A DNA stretch of 64,000 nucleotides from a virus: positions 1 through 64,000 of IMG/VR virus record IMGVR_UViG_3300048587_000705, one strand, 5' to 3'. The notes under the pieces are model-generated. The model saw nothing but the letters and a program-made list of their open reading frames with translations. It was not told where the DNA came from and searched no databases. Of the stretch, positions 22,326 through 30,070 are shown in pieces (the first letter of the stretch is position 1; each line of letters starts with the position of its first letter). The translations under genes and the position numbers were made by a program.

Positions 22326-22889
22326 TTATTGTTCAAATAATTTTTTTGTTTCTTCACTGTCCGCTATCACCATAATTTTGCTTACATAATCTATGTCCTC
22401 GGCATAATGGTCGCGCAGGTACTGTATATATTGTTGTCTGTTCAGGTCTTTTGTATAGGCGGCGTAATAGAGTCCAAAATCATATACACTGTGCCTCCAA
22501 GTGGGATATATGCTGTATCCCGATTTATCGCTGTCTATTGCCGTTGTGGGGCGGTTCCTTGGCAGTTTCATCCCCATCAGATTGTTTAGTTCCCGAAATT
22601 TATAGCTCTTGAAATTACCGCTCTCGAGCTTCATCTGCGCATAGACTATCCGCTCATTTTTAAGGTTGAGTCCTTTCAATGCCTCTACCAACTTCTTTTC
22701 CGAAAATTTGTCGTGGTGCTCTATGGATACCACCTTTTCGCCGTTTATGTATTCGACCGTTGGTGTGGGCATAAAGGCAAAGAATATCGCGCATATAAAG
22801 AGTACCAAAAAAGCAATCGTCTTTATGCTGTAACAATATCTTACGGGCTCGTATACAAGTTTTTCCCGGCTGAATTTAAAGAGTTTCAT
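22326..22889 (-). CDS. Membrane-anchored lysozyme-like cell-wall hydrolase
   Basis: 187 residues with an N-terminal anchor (about 26-43, IAFLVLFICAIFFAFM) and a soluble domain. QMKLESGNF near 95 provides a catalytic-type Glu, followed by NNLMGMKLPRNRPTTA and YPTWRHSVYDFGLYYAAY. This pattern matches glucosaminidase/lysozyme-superfamily proteins of Bacteroidota phages. A signal-anchor endolysin would let it reach peptidoglycan without a holin. Alternatively it could be a host-modifying muramidase. A separate tail lysozyme lies at 56522-58729, so this one is the better endolysin candidate. Confidence 0.7.
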   Translation of the reverse strand: MKLFKFSREKLVYEPVRYCYSIKTIAFLVLFICAIFFAFMPTPTVEYINGEKVVSIEHHDKFSEKKLVEALKGLNLKNERIVYAQMKLESGNFKSYKFRELNNLMGMKLPRNRPTTAIDSDKSGYSIYPTWRHSVYDFGLYYAAYTKDLNRQQYIQYLRDHYAEDIDYVSKIMVIADSEETKKLFEQ

Positions 22890-22900
22890 TTACGTGTATT

Positions 22901-23134
22901 TTAATCTGAAAAATATTCTTCTTCTTTTTTAACAATAATTATTTCAAGTTTTTCGTTCTCTATTGATGTTTTAAGAAAATCCAAAAATAAAAGCCCAATC
23001 TCTTTTGCCTTTTTCTCAAATTCCTCCGCAGTTTTTGCCTGTACTATACATCCGGGAAAGTCTACAAAATGTCCTACATGATAACCATCCTCAGTAATGA
23101 GTTTTTTAATTACCAATCCTATGTTTGATTTCAT
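22901..23134 (-). CDS. HicB-like protein without a HicA partner
   Basis: 77 residues with the HicB-fold signature: a beta-strand start, then GYHVGHFVDFPGCIVQAKTAEEF. HicB proteins are antitoxins of HicAB systems. No HicA-like small toxin lies next to it, and the C-terminus lacks a DNA-binding domain. It could neutralise a host HicA toxin or serve an unrelated role. It is first behind the terminator and -7-like box near 23.16 kb. Confidence 0.6.
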   Translation of the reverse strand: MKSNIGLVIKKLITEDGYHVGHFVDFPGCIVQAKTAEEFEKKAKEIGLLFLDFLKTSIENEKLEIIIVKKEEEYFSD

Positions 23135-23153
23135 ACCTTATATATTTATTTGG

Positions 23154-23161
23154 TAAAGATA
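23154..23161 (-). promoter_or_regulatory. -7-like box TATCTTTA
   Basis: A TATCTTTACC element just before the HicB-like gene, identical to the box of the promoter at 25665-25695. No TTG lies at the expected distance, so it is weaker evidence. Confidence 0.4.
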
Positions 23162-23164
23162 CAA

Positions 23165-23192
23165 CAAAAAAGGGATATATTGCTATACCCCT
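23165..23192 (-). terminator. Intrinsic terminator after nrdJ
   Basis: Minus strand AGGGGTATA, loop GCAA, TATATCCCT followed by TTTTT. Nine pairs including one G-U. It ends the RNR transcript. Confidence 0.7.
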
Positions 23193-23196
23193 CTTG

Positions 23197-23216
23197 TTTT
23201 TATGAAAATTTTAACG
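23197..23216 (-). repeat. 20-base repeat, copy 1
   Basis: Plus strand TTTTTATGAAAATTTTAACG, identical to 34543-34562. Both copies lie between a gene's end and a terminator hairpin. Confidence 0.7.
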
Positions 23217-23279
23217 GTTTTATTGATTTACATACAAAGTGTATATCCAACATTCTTTACCTAAATAACTGTACATATT

Positions 23280-25502
23280 CTAAAAAGTTATCTCACATTG
23301 CCCGCCGGAACAGGCTATTGCTGCCGTAGAATCAACATTTGTATAATTTGGCTTTTTTAATATTTCGGTAAAATCTATTAATTTAAAACCTTTATTTATA
23401 GTATTCCATTTATGCCAGAGATGTACATCTTTCATACAATAAATAGTTTCATTTATATCCTTTTTGAAATAATTGGTGCTAAATTTTTTAACCCTCCTTA
23501 TCCAGTCTTTTTTTAATAGTACTTGTGCTCTTGATCCTTCAATAGGTAAATTTTTATCTAATACATGAGTAGTGGCCTTCCACAGGTCTCCATCAAAATA
23601 ATGCAGTCCATCTACAATAAGTCCTGACATAAAAATAGCTCCGTCACCATATCTTTTTATAATCTCTTCTGTGTTAAGTACAGATGTAAATGGGGCTTGG
23701 TTATAATCCTTGTCTCCAAAAATAGACAAAAAAGATACTGCGCTAAAATTATCCTGATTATCAAATATATAATCTACTATTTCATCCTTATTGTCAATAA
23801 TAACGGTATTACTAACATTATGGGTAGTTGTGGGCACGTAACATAACTCTTCCCTTTTACCCTCTTTTACCCACGAATTTTGTACGAGTTCTATGAGTTT
23901 TAGATGTTTTACGCCCTGTATTTCTTCTTTGTACAAAGTTCCTTGTGGATTTTCACAAGGCGAGTACACTACATAATCAGTGCCTGTACTTGACCATACA
24001 GAGTTTTCCAACATTTCTGGCTTATTATCCTCTAACCATTTTGCCGTTTCACTGTCCTTGTTTAGCTGCATTATCCTAAAATATCTCTCCGAGTGCTCTG
24101 GGTGTATACCAGAAGGTGTTTGTAGGATAACGGAAGCATTACCTGATGGTTTTACGGTCGTTGACCTTGCGGAAAGGTTTATCCCTATCACTTTTGCCAC
24201 CTCTTCGTTGGTATCCTTAACTATATTTGCGCCTTTTTTAAGTATTTTTTCGTTGAAAAGTTCGGGACGACCCATCCATCCCGTTATAGAAACCCCTAAT
24301 AAAGCCTCTCCTGCTACTATTTCTTCTGTTTGTACTCCAAGATAGGGAAATGATGTGTAACCTGCTTGTAGGGTTCCTATTATAGAAGCCGTACGACAAA
24401 GTTCATAAAACTTTTCTTCACTGAAATTACCTTTTGTATCCGAACATGCAGATGCACTTATCTCACAAAGATTGCAGAATTGAAAGACAGCCTGTGTTTT
24501 ATCCTTTATCTTACTATAAAAATTAAATTGGATCTCGAAACAAGGGTTGAACATATCATCTTCGTGTGACATAAATACAAATCCCAAATCATTATCTCCC
24601 TCGTTAAGAGATACAAAATCATTAAACTGTTGTTTTGTAAAATTGTTTCTCAGTAACCCTACAGAATTATTACTCCTTGCTCTCCATGGATGTGTCTGCC
24701 TCCAATTTCCCACTTTCGCGTTCAAAAGGTCTTGGTCGTCCTCATCCATAATAATATTCATTGCACTTCTTCTCACCCCTCCTGAAAGAACGGCATCAGA
24801 CAAGTGCATAAATATATCATAAGCTACAATTGATTTGAATTCTTTTGACTCTTCTTCGCCTATATAACTGTTTAAAAGACCCTCTATTCTTTCAAGGGAC
24901 TGTTTCAATCCTTCTGGCCCGGGGGCCCTAAACCCTCCTGTTATCATTGCGCCTTTTGGACGTATTTTTGAATAGTCAAATTTTATTTGGTAACCATAGT
25001 ATTCTTTATATAAAGACGGGTGTTCACAATAAGAACTCAGAAGTACTTTGGCGCTCTCTGCCCAACCTTCTATGCTATCAGGGATTTCAAATACCTTTAC
25101 TTCTTTCCCTCTTTTTGAAAGATTAGGTAATTGTGAAATAAACTTTTTCTTCATAGAAACACCAAGTCCCGTACCCGATAACAACACAAAAAACCCTTTG
25201 TGGAAAACATCTGGTGAGTACGCATAAGAAACACAACAGTTATAAAGTTTACTGTTATTTTTTAAAATCAATTCTCCCCTGAACTGTAAGTTTCTTTGAG
25301 ATACTAAAAACTCTTTATTGTAATAAGATGGTTTTACCTCTTCTATGTATTTTTCAACTTTTTTACCGTATTTTAAAGTGTGAGTATTGAGCACTTTATC
25401 GCAAGCCTCTTCCCAAGTTTCATATCTTTTTTTATCCTCGTCGAATTTTAAATAATCACTGTATAATTTAAGATCCGATATAAATTGTTTTCCTTTACTC
25501 AT
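23280..25502 (-). CDS. nrdJ: Adenosylcobalamin-dependent ribonucleotide reductase (class II, monomeric type)
   Basis: About 740 residues; I prefer ATG 25502 (MSKGKQF) to the TTG at 25511. It reduces ribonucleotides (triphosphates in the classic monomeric enzyme) to deoxyribonucleotides using a B12-derived radical. The family's features are visible: NCCVSYAY near 90 with the first redox Cys, the allosteric/barrel part with RSAMNII and NNSVGLL, FNPCFEIQ then FCNLCEIS near 320-350 holding the radical Cys, the Glu two residues on and the second redox Cys. A C-terminal ACSGGQCEITF gives the shuttle cysteine pair. Length matches Lactobacillus-type RTPR. It has its own promoter and a structured leader, and it is followed by a terminator. 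It needs host-supplied cobalamin. Confidence 0.92.
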   Translation of the reverse strand: MSKGKQFISDLKLYSDYLKFDEDKKRYETWEEACDKVLNTHTLKYGKKVEKYIEEVKPSYYNKEFLVSQRNLQFRGELILKNNSKLYNCCVSYAYSPDVFHKGFFVLLSGTGLGVSMKKKFISQLPNLSKRGKEVKVFEIPDSIEGWAESAKVLLSSYCEHPSLYKEYYGYQIKFDYSKIRPKGAMITGGFRAPGPEGLKQSLERIEGLLNSYIGEEESKEFKSIVAYDIFMHLSDAVLSGGVRRSAMNIIMDEDDQDLLNAKVGNWRQTHPWRARSNNSVGLLRNNFTKQQFNDFVSLNEGDNDLGFVFMSHEDDMFNPCFEIQFNFYSKIKDKTQAVFQFCNLCEISASACSDTKGNFSEEKFYELCRTASIIGTLQAGYTSFPYLGVQTEEIVAGEALLGVSITGWMGRPELFNEKILKKGANIVKDTNEEVAKVIGINLSARSTTVKPSGNASVILQTPSGIHPEHSERYFRIMQLNKDSETAKWLEDNKPEMLENSVWSSTGTDYVVYSPCENPQGTLYKEEIQGVKHLKLIELVQNSWVKEGKREELCYVPTTTHNVSNTVIIDNKDEIVDYIFDNQDNFSAVSFLSIFGDKDYNQAPFTSVLNTEEIIKRYGDGAIFMSGLIVDGLHYFDGDLWKATTHVLDKNLPIEGSRAQVLLKKDWIRRVKKFSTNYFKKDINETIYCMKDVHLWHKWNTINKGFKLIDFTEILKKPNYTNVDSTAAIACSGGQCEITF

Positions 25503-25590
25503 TTTAATCAACTAAATTTAAAAATTGCATGTCCTGATTTTGTTATTGTTCTTGAATTTTCTTTCTTTTTATTTACAAAACTTTTATTGT

Positions 25591-25650
25591 TTATAGCTCG
25601 TGCCCAAAGTCGAAAAAGGGGCGCTCGGATTGGGGGCACCCCTCGTTTAT
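25591..25650 (-). ncRNA. Structured 5' leader of nrdJ: terminator-like hairpin with pseudoknot potential
   Basis: Minus-strand stem 1 pairs GGGGUGC (25642-25636) with GCGCCCC (25624-25618), extended by A-U, and is followed directly by UUUUU, so it looks like an intrinsic terminator. Its loop contains CCCAA (25634-25630), which can pair with UUGGG (25607-25603) just downstream, giving an H-type pseudoknot. Alternatively GUGCCC (25639-25634) can pair with GGGCAC (25605-25600), which would break stem 1. The element sits between the promoter and the nrdJ start, so conditional termination is plausible. A terminator for the upstream operon is the simpler reading. Confidence 0.5.
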
Positions 25651-25664
25651 TTTTAAATGGTTGG

Positions 25665-25695
25665 TAAAGATACGTATTTATTTTATACTTACCAA
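25665..25695 (-). promoter_or_regulatory. Predicted promoter of nrdJ
   Basis: Minus strand TTG, 20 bases, TATCTTTA: fits the phage promoter pattern with A for the last G. It would give a leader of about 155 bases before the nrdJ ATG. Confidence 0.6.
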
Positions 25696-25717
25696 ATAAG
25701 TTAATTTTTGACGGTTT

Positions 25718-26515
25718 TCATCCGAATATTTTTAGATAGGTGGAATAGAGAGAACTTATTTTTTTGACCGTTTCCACTATCATTTTATGTGTATCTTTTA
25801 AACGTTCTTCATCCCAACTGTAAGGTTCGTACCATATCTCTTTTCCGACCGACAGGCTTTCTCTACCGCCGCCGTTAAAACACTCTTTTCCACCCAACCT
25901 TTCTATGATACAATATTCGGCATTTTCTACCTCAAGCCCCTGTTGTCTATATCCAAGTACATAAAGCTCTATTTGGTGCTTTTTATCAAGGTGTAGGTCT
26001 TTTTTACTGCTTTGAGATTTTGTCTTGTAGTCGCGTAGCAGTTTTATTATTTTTCCGTTTATTTCAGGCGTCCTGTCGTCGGTATACCCCAAAACAATTA
26101 CGTCCAATTCCTCTACATAGTAGCATATCTCGTCTTGGAAGATACCCAAAGGCTTTATTTTTTCGAGCGTTTCTTTTTCCCTTGGTGTAAAGTTCTTTTG
26201 CGCGGCGAGAAGGTAGTTTTTATCTGATTCTTCAAGGGTATTTACATCTTTGTCTCGTAATGTTATGTACGCCTCAGCTTCGGATCCGAAGTCCCCCCAA
26301 CCAAGATCTGGAAATTTAATTCCGAGGAAGTACCCCAAAATATATTCAAACTCCCCCAAAAGACCTGTATTGAAGCCTGATTTATCGTTAAAGGACTCTA
26401 TTTGTGACCACGATATATAGTGCTTGCCTATATATTTTTTGTTGTGGGGGTTTTTGTATCTCTCCCATATTTCTTGGGTGTATATTTTTGGCAGTACTGT
26501 TTGGTTTTTTGACAT
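25718..26515 (-). CDS. PD-(D/E)XK (RecB/Cas4-like) nuclease
   Basis: 265 residues. The nuclease core is visible as GDFGSEAEAYITL near 85 (His-equivalent helix), then VLGYTDDRTPEINGK near 140-155 (motif II Asp), LLRDYKTKS near 159-167 (D-x-K) and HQIELYVLGYRQQG near 180 (Q-x-x-x-Y). This is the order of RecB-family and phage exonucleases. It is adjacent to a 3'-5' exonuclease gene (stop and start adjoin), suggesting a joint function in recombination or processing of replicating DNA. No Cas4-type cysteine cluster is seen. Confidence 0.85.
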   Translation of the reverse strand: MSKNQTVLPKIYTQEIWERYKNPHNKKYIGKHYISWSQIESFNDKSGFNTGLLGEFEYILGYFLGIKFPDLGWGDFGSEAEAYITLRDKDVNTLEESDKNYLLAAQKNFTPREKETLEKIKPLGIFQDEICYYVEELDVIVLGYTDDRTPEINGKIIKLLRDYKTKSQSSKKDLHLDKKHQIELYVLGYRQQGLEVENAEYCIIERLGGKECFNGGGRESLSVGKEIWYEPYSWDEERLKDTHKMIVETVKKISSLYSTYLKIFG

Positions 26516-27457
26516 CTATAATGTTTTTATAAATTCTTCTACTTCTGTTTGTTTTTCTTTTTTTACCGCTACCTTGTCACCTTTTGTTTGATATACTGAA
26601 AGAAGTATTTTTACGAGGTTTTTTTTATCGGTAGCAGTAAGTTTCTTTTTCTGCGTCAGTTTCTCTATATCCTTTTTCAGGTTGTCGGTCAGTTGGTTTG
26701 TTGCGTAGAGTTTTTCCAGTACTGTTCTTTCATCGACTATTTGTATGTCTGAGCGGTCCACAAATTCCGTATATATGTCTTTCCCTTGCATTTTCAAAAA
26801 GATGTTTATGTTTGCAAGTACATCTTTCTTTACATAGGTAGATATTCTTCCTATACCCTCGTTATAATAGGTTTCTGACACCTCTGCGCCACTTATATCA
26901 TCCTTTGGGGTAGGTATGTCAAAATGATAACATATCTCTTCTACGGAGCTGTTATAGTAATGCGTACCTTTAAACGTCTCCATTAAATCAATTACCATAT
27001 CGAGGTTCCATTGTTTCTTGCCAGATGTTAAAAACTGGTCTGGTAGTACCTGTACCACATTAAAATATTTCCAACCATTGTTGATTATCATAGGTAGGTC
27101 ATACGCCAAGATGTTTGCACCACATACATATTTAAACTGTTGTGTAAGCTCACAGAATATTTTTATAACTTCTTCTTCCGTCCCCTCTATTGATTTTATA
27201 TAAGGGGTATTATTTTTTACAAACCCCACGCCTATTGTCACAATTTTATTATACCCTATTTTTAGGGCAGCACGTTTTTTATAATCTTCTTGCAGTTCTT
27301 CGTCCGTCAAAAATTCATCCGTCTCCCTATTACGGGTCTTTTTTTGGTATAGTTGATATTCCAAGGAATCTATTTCAAGCTCCTTGTTCTTTCTGACTAC
27401 CTCTGCATCAAAGAATAAAACATCTTCAATATTTATTTTTTGGAATTTACTGTTCAT
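26516..27457 (-). CDS. 3'-5' exonuclease, DnaQ/PolB-exonuclease-like
   Basis: 313 residues with the DEDD exonuclease layout: VLFFDAEVV near 12-20 (D-x-E), GANILAYDLPMI near 112-123 (Asp of motif II) and ISTYVKKDVLANI near 205 (Y-x-x-x-D, motif III). It has no polymerase domain, so it is a free-standing exonuclease related to the exonuclease part of family B polymerases. The C-terminal 80 residues are Lys-rich and probably bind DNA. It directly precedes the PD-(D/E)XK nuclease and follows an HNH endonuclease gene. Confidence 0.8.
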   Translation of the reverse strand: MNSKFQKINIEDVLFFDAEVVRKNKELEIDSLEYQLYQKKTRNRETDEFLTDEELQEDYKKRAALKIGYNKIVTIGVGFVKNNTPYIKSIEGTEEEVIKIFCELTQQFKYVCGANILAYDLPMIINNGWKYFNVVQVLPDQFLTSGKKQWNLDMVIDLMETFKGTHYYNSSVEEICYHFDIPTPKDDISGAEVSETYYNEGIGRISTYVKKDVLANINIFLKMQGKDIYTEFVDRSDIQIVDERTVLEKLYATNQLTDNLKKDIEKLTQKKKLTATDKKNLVKILLSVYQTKGDKVAVKKEKQTEVEEFIKTL

Positions 27458-27458
27458 A

Positions 27459-28214
27459 TTAATCTGTTATTTCTACTTGGTAATTGTACATCGCTTTGTG
27501 AACTCTCGGGTCAAGTTGGTCCTTCCATTTGTCGGCGACTTCTTTTATATACTTTTCCTTTTCTATTTTGTAGGTTTGAAAGGCTTCTTCATATGTTAAA
27601 AAACTCCCTAATTTTTTTTGACTTTTATAAGTGTTGATAGACGCAAGAAATCTATTTTTTTGTTTATATACACCTATAGGATATTTACCTCTAAAACTTG
27701 AGCTGTTTGTAAAAATCCCATTAATTTCAGGTGGGACAAAAGCACAGGTCTCTGGTGAATAAATCTTACATTCGGAACAGATTATATCTTTGTCAAGGTG
27801 CCATCCTTTCATTGTTTCTGGGTCATAGTTTTCCTCGAACCATTGCGCAAAGTTCTGGAAATTATGCCATTCTTTACAGACCTCTACGTCTCTGTAGGTG
27901 GGGTATCTTTCAATAGATTTTTCATCATAACATCTTTGTAATATACGAATCCAACGATCTTTTTTAATAGTATCTGTTGTTTTGTATTTCCCTATACCTG
28001 TGAATCCTACACCATAAACTGTTGGAGTAAACCTGTTTTTTATAACTCCATTTTTTACACAATAATAAGATCTATTTTTTACGACTACCCCGTCCTCAAA
28101 CTCTATATCTACGTTTAAAGCGTCTGTGTATTTTATTATTTTATATTTTTGTCCAAACCTGTTTTTATATTCTTCTCCTATTCTATAAGAGTAATCTATG
28201 TATTTATTACCCAT
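27459..28214 (-). CDS. HNH-type homing endonuclease
   Basis: 251 residues. The first 60 residues (GQKYKIIKYTDALNVDIEF, SVYGVG-like TVYGVGF) form the beta-rich DNA-reading start typical of this family. The middle carries RWIRILQRCYDE, CKEWHNFQNFAQWFEEN and HLDKDIICSECKIYSPETC, the HNH-like core with His, Asp and Asn-equivalent positions. The C-terminus has RGKYPIGVYKQKNRFLASI, an AP2-like DNA-binding repeat. Such genes are mobile and usually sit in or beside phage genes. Here it lies between a very short gene and the 3'-5' exonuclease gene, overlapping the former by 8 bases. Confidence 0.85.
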   Translation of the reverse strand: MGNKYIDYSYRIGEEYKNRFGQKYKIIKYTDALNVDIEFEDGVVVKNRSYYCVKNGVIKNRFTPTVYGVGFTGIGKYKTTDTIKKDRWIRILQRCYDEKSIERYPTYRDVEVCKEWHNFQNFAQWFEENYDPETMKGWHLDKDIICSECKIYSPETCAFVPPEINGIFTNSSSFRGKYPIGVYKQKNRFLASINTYKSQKKLGSFLTYEEAFQTYKIEKEKYIKEVADKWKDQLDPRVHKAMYNYQVEITD

Positions 28215-28326
28215 GATTATTTATTTTAACAAACTCGTCCTCTTCCAATATACCTACTACCACTGCCGTTGAATGGTATGTCTTTTGGTTCAAAAACCTT
28301 CTGTCTGTAAATAAGTTTGTTTTCAT
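28207..28326 (-). CDS. Short hypothetical protein, possibly truncated by the HNH gene
   Basis: ATG 28326 to TAA 28207-28209, 39 residues. It starts MKTNLFTDRRFLNQKTYHST, a start I recall from longer (60-80 residue) Bacteroidota phage proteins. The frame stops inside the first codons of the HNH gene, which suggests that insertion of the endonuclease shortened it. Confidence 0.5.
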   Translation of the reverse strand: MKTNLFTDRRFLNQKTYHSTAVVVGILEEDEFVKINNHG

Positions 28327-28331
28327 GGTTT

Positions 28332-28505
28332 TTAATTTAAGTATATTGATAATCCCACACAAAATACAATAAACAGTATAAAGAATATTATTACTCCCTC
28401 TGTAAAACTATTGTCCATATTCTGCCCCGTAACTGGGTCGCCCTTCATTTCCGCGTAGTGTATGGGGTCGTTTTCCTTTAAGTATTCCCAGTGTTCTTTT
28501 TTCAT
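28332..28505 (-). CDS. Small membrane protein, one C-terminal span
   Basis: ATG 28505 gives MKKEHWEYLKENDPIHYAEM, a polar half, then GVIIFFILFIVFCVGLSIYL as a C-terminal membrane span (57 residues). The frame extends seven codons further into the transposon left end, so the transposon inserted right at the gene's 5' edge. The minus-strand promoter inside the element (28583-28614) may now drive it. Confidence 0.6.
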   Translation of the reverse strand: MKKEHWEYLKENDPIHYAEMKGDPVTGQNMDNSFTEGVIIFFILFIVFCVGLSIYLN

Positions 28506-28582
28506 AAATAAGCCACGGAAACACACTCATCGCTTTAGCGTGGGTGTGGGGAAAGTGACTAACCCCCTAATTAATAATAGTA

Positions 28583-28614
28583 CAAATATACAAAAAATTA
28601 TTAGTTAAAAACAA
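28583..28614 (-). promoter_or_regulatory. Outward-facing promoter in transposon left end
   Basis: Minus strand TTG, 21 bases, TATATTTG. It points out of the element toward the small membrane-protein gene at 28332-28505. Confidence 0.45.
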
Positions 28615-28638
28615 ATTGTTAGCAAAAATTTAACATAT

Positions 28639-28669
28639 TTGGTGGTTTAAAACTTATTATGTATATTTG
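28639..28669 (+). promoter_or_regulatory. Promoter of the tnpB gene
   Basis: Plus strand TTG, 20 bases, TATATTTG, an exact fit. The GTG start of tnpB begins 11 bases after the -7 box, so the mRNA would be leaderless or nearly so. Confidence 0.6.
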
Positions 28670-28680
28670 CATCAGCTATC

Positions 28681-29787
28681 GTGAAATATTCTATAAAAAC
28701 ATATAAATTTAAGTTAAAATTAACCAATATCCAAAAAGAATTGGTTGACGAATACATTAACACTTCAAGATGTTTGTACAACCTTGCACTTGAAACTCGT
28801 TTATATGCTTATTCTTCACATAAAGTTTATTGGAATTATTACGATTTATCTTCACAACTAACAGAACTTAGAAAAGAGTTTGATTGGATTAAAAAATTAC
28901 CGTCAAATACTTGTCAAGATGTTTTAGAACGCCAAGAAAAAGCTTTTAAATCTTTCTTTAAGGGTTCAGGTTTTCCTAAATTTGCTAAAAAAGATAAATA
29001 TAATTCTGTTACTTTTAAAAATGTTAAAACACATACACACAATAGATTAAAAATTGAAAAATTAGGTTCTGTAAAATATTTCAACTCCCGTGAAATGGGG
29101 GGTAAAATACAAAGAGCAACAATTACACGTAAAAACGGAGAATATTTTGTTTCCGTTATGGTACGTACAGATTCAGCCATACCCATCAAAATCAGTCACG
29201 ATAGCTCAAAAATTGGTTTAGATGTTGGTGTGGCTTACTTTTTATCAGATTCTAATGGTAATTTTGTAGAAAATCCTCGTATATTAGAAAAATACTCCAA
29301 ACAACTAAGAATTGAACAAAGTTCCCTTTCACGTAAAAAGAAAGGTTCAAATAACCGTAAAAAACAAAAACTCAAAGTTGCTAAACTACATGAAAAAATA
29401 ACCAATACAAGAAAAGATTTTCAACAAAAATTATCAACTGAGATAACCAATCAGAATGATATAATAATAGTTGAAGATATCAAACCATCTAAGATGTTAA
29501 ATAGTAAGTATCTAAATAAACAGATTTCAGATGCTTCTTGGAGTAGTTTTTTATCTATGTTGGAGTATAAATGTAAAGCTAAAGGTAAGATATTTGAAAA
29601 AATAAACCCTGCCTATACTTCTCAAACTTGCAATGCTTGTGGCATTATTGATAAAAAATCTCGTATTTCACAATCAGAATTTGTTTGTATTTCTTGTGGA
29701 AATATAGATAATGCAGACCAAAACGCTGCAAAAAACATACTTGGTAAGGGCATTACCAGTCTCCGCAAACGTAAGGCGTTAGCCTAA
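28681..29787 (+). CDS. tnpB: TnpB RNA-guided nuclease
   Basis: 368 residues starting at GTG. All canonical features are present: the helical N-terminal region with LYNLALETR and KLPSNTCQDVLERQEKAFK, KIGLDVGVAYFL near 179 with the first RuvC Asp, IIIVEDIKPSKM near 263 with the Glu, a zinc finger of two Cys pairs (CNAC near 317, CISC near 338) and NADQNAAKNILGKG near 345 with the last Asp. TnpB cuts DNA under guidance of an RNA made from the element's 3' end and helps the transposon persist. It appears catalytically intact. No tnpA is present, so movement would need a transposase in trans. Confidence 0.95.
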   Translation: MKYSIKTYKFKLKLTNIQKELVDEYINTSRCLYNLALETRLYAYSSHKVYWNYYDLSSQLTELRKEFDWIKKLPSNTCQDVLERQEKAFKSFFKGSGFPKFAKKDKYNSVTFKNVKTHTHNRLKIEKLGSVKYFNSREMGGKIQRATITRKNGEYFVSVMVRTDSAIPIKISHDSSKIGLDVGVAYFLSDSNGNFVENPRILEKYSKQLRIEQSSLSRKKKGSNNRKKQKLKVAKLHEKITNTRKDFQQKLSTEITNQNDIIIVEDIKPSKMLNSKYLNKQISDASWSSFLSMLEYKCKAKGKIFEKINPAYTSQTCNACGIIDKKSRISQSEFVCISCGNIDNADQNAAKNILGKGITSLRKRKALA

Positions 29788-29835
29788 GCGTTGGAGAAGA
29801 ATCCCACCTAATCTTTAGTTGGTGGGAGTGTCAAT
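29700..29835 (+). ncRNA. Putative TnpB guide (omega) RNA region
   Basis: In this family the guide RNA overlaps the 3' end of tnpB and ends at the element's right boundary. Here the tnpB end, the stem CCCACC/GGTGGG and the terminal AGTGTCAAT are in the expected order, so the guide would be the sequence just past about 29835. The 5' end is a guess. Confidence 0.45.
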
Positions 29836-30070
29836 CCTTAAACTCTTTTATACAAGCTTCAACAAATTCTTTTGACAATGCTCTACCATCGCCCTCAAAG
29901 AACTCTACCTGTTTTTCTTTTTCACCTTTGTGGAATGCTTCGGATATAAGCCTTATATATTTATCTATGTCAAAAGTATAATAGGTGAAAGGTCTTCCAC
30001 CGCATTCTTCGACAGATACTTTATTCTCTGTGAAACCGTAGTCTTTTAGTTGTTTTCTTGTGAACTTCAT
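29831..30070 (-). CDS. Small hypothetical protein, 79 residues
   Basis: Begins MKFTRKQLKDYGFTENKVSV and has a YYTFDIDKYIRLI segment. The stop TGA lies at the border of the transposon's right end, so a few C-terminal residues may have been lost or replaced. It overlaps the next gene upstream by 4 bases. Function unknown. Confidence 0.6.
   Translation of the reverse strand: MKFTRKQLKDYGFTENKVSVEECGGRPFTYYTFDIDKYIRLISEAFHKGEKEKQVEFFEGDGRALSKEFVEACIKEFKD

Larger units (their letters stand above)
28506..29835 (+). mobile_element. IS200/IS605 (IS1341-type) element with tnpB only
   Basis: A left-end hairpin lies at 28522-28548 (CACACTCATCGC, loop TTTA, GCGTGGGTGTG) and a right-end hairpin at 29803-29826 (CCCACC, loop, GGTGGG) followed by AGTGTCAAT. 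Both are subterminal palindromes of this transposon class. There is no tnpA. The exact ends are not fixed by target duplication, since this class makes none. The right end supplies the TGA stop (29831-29833) of the adjacent minus-strand gene. Confidence 0.75.

Noticed and set aside
25591-25650. A classical cobalamin riboswitch before nrdJ
   Set aside because: The leader is too short and I see no B12-box-like GCCACTG segment, so any regulation must be by a different kind of element.
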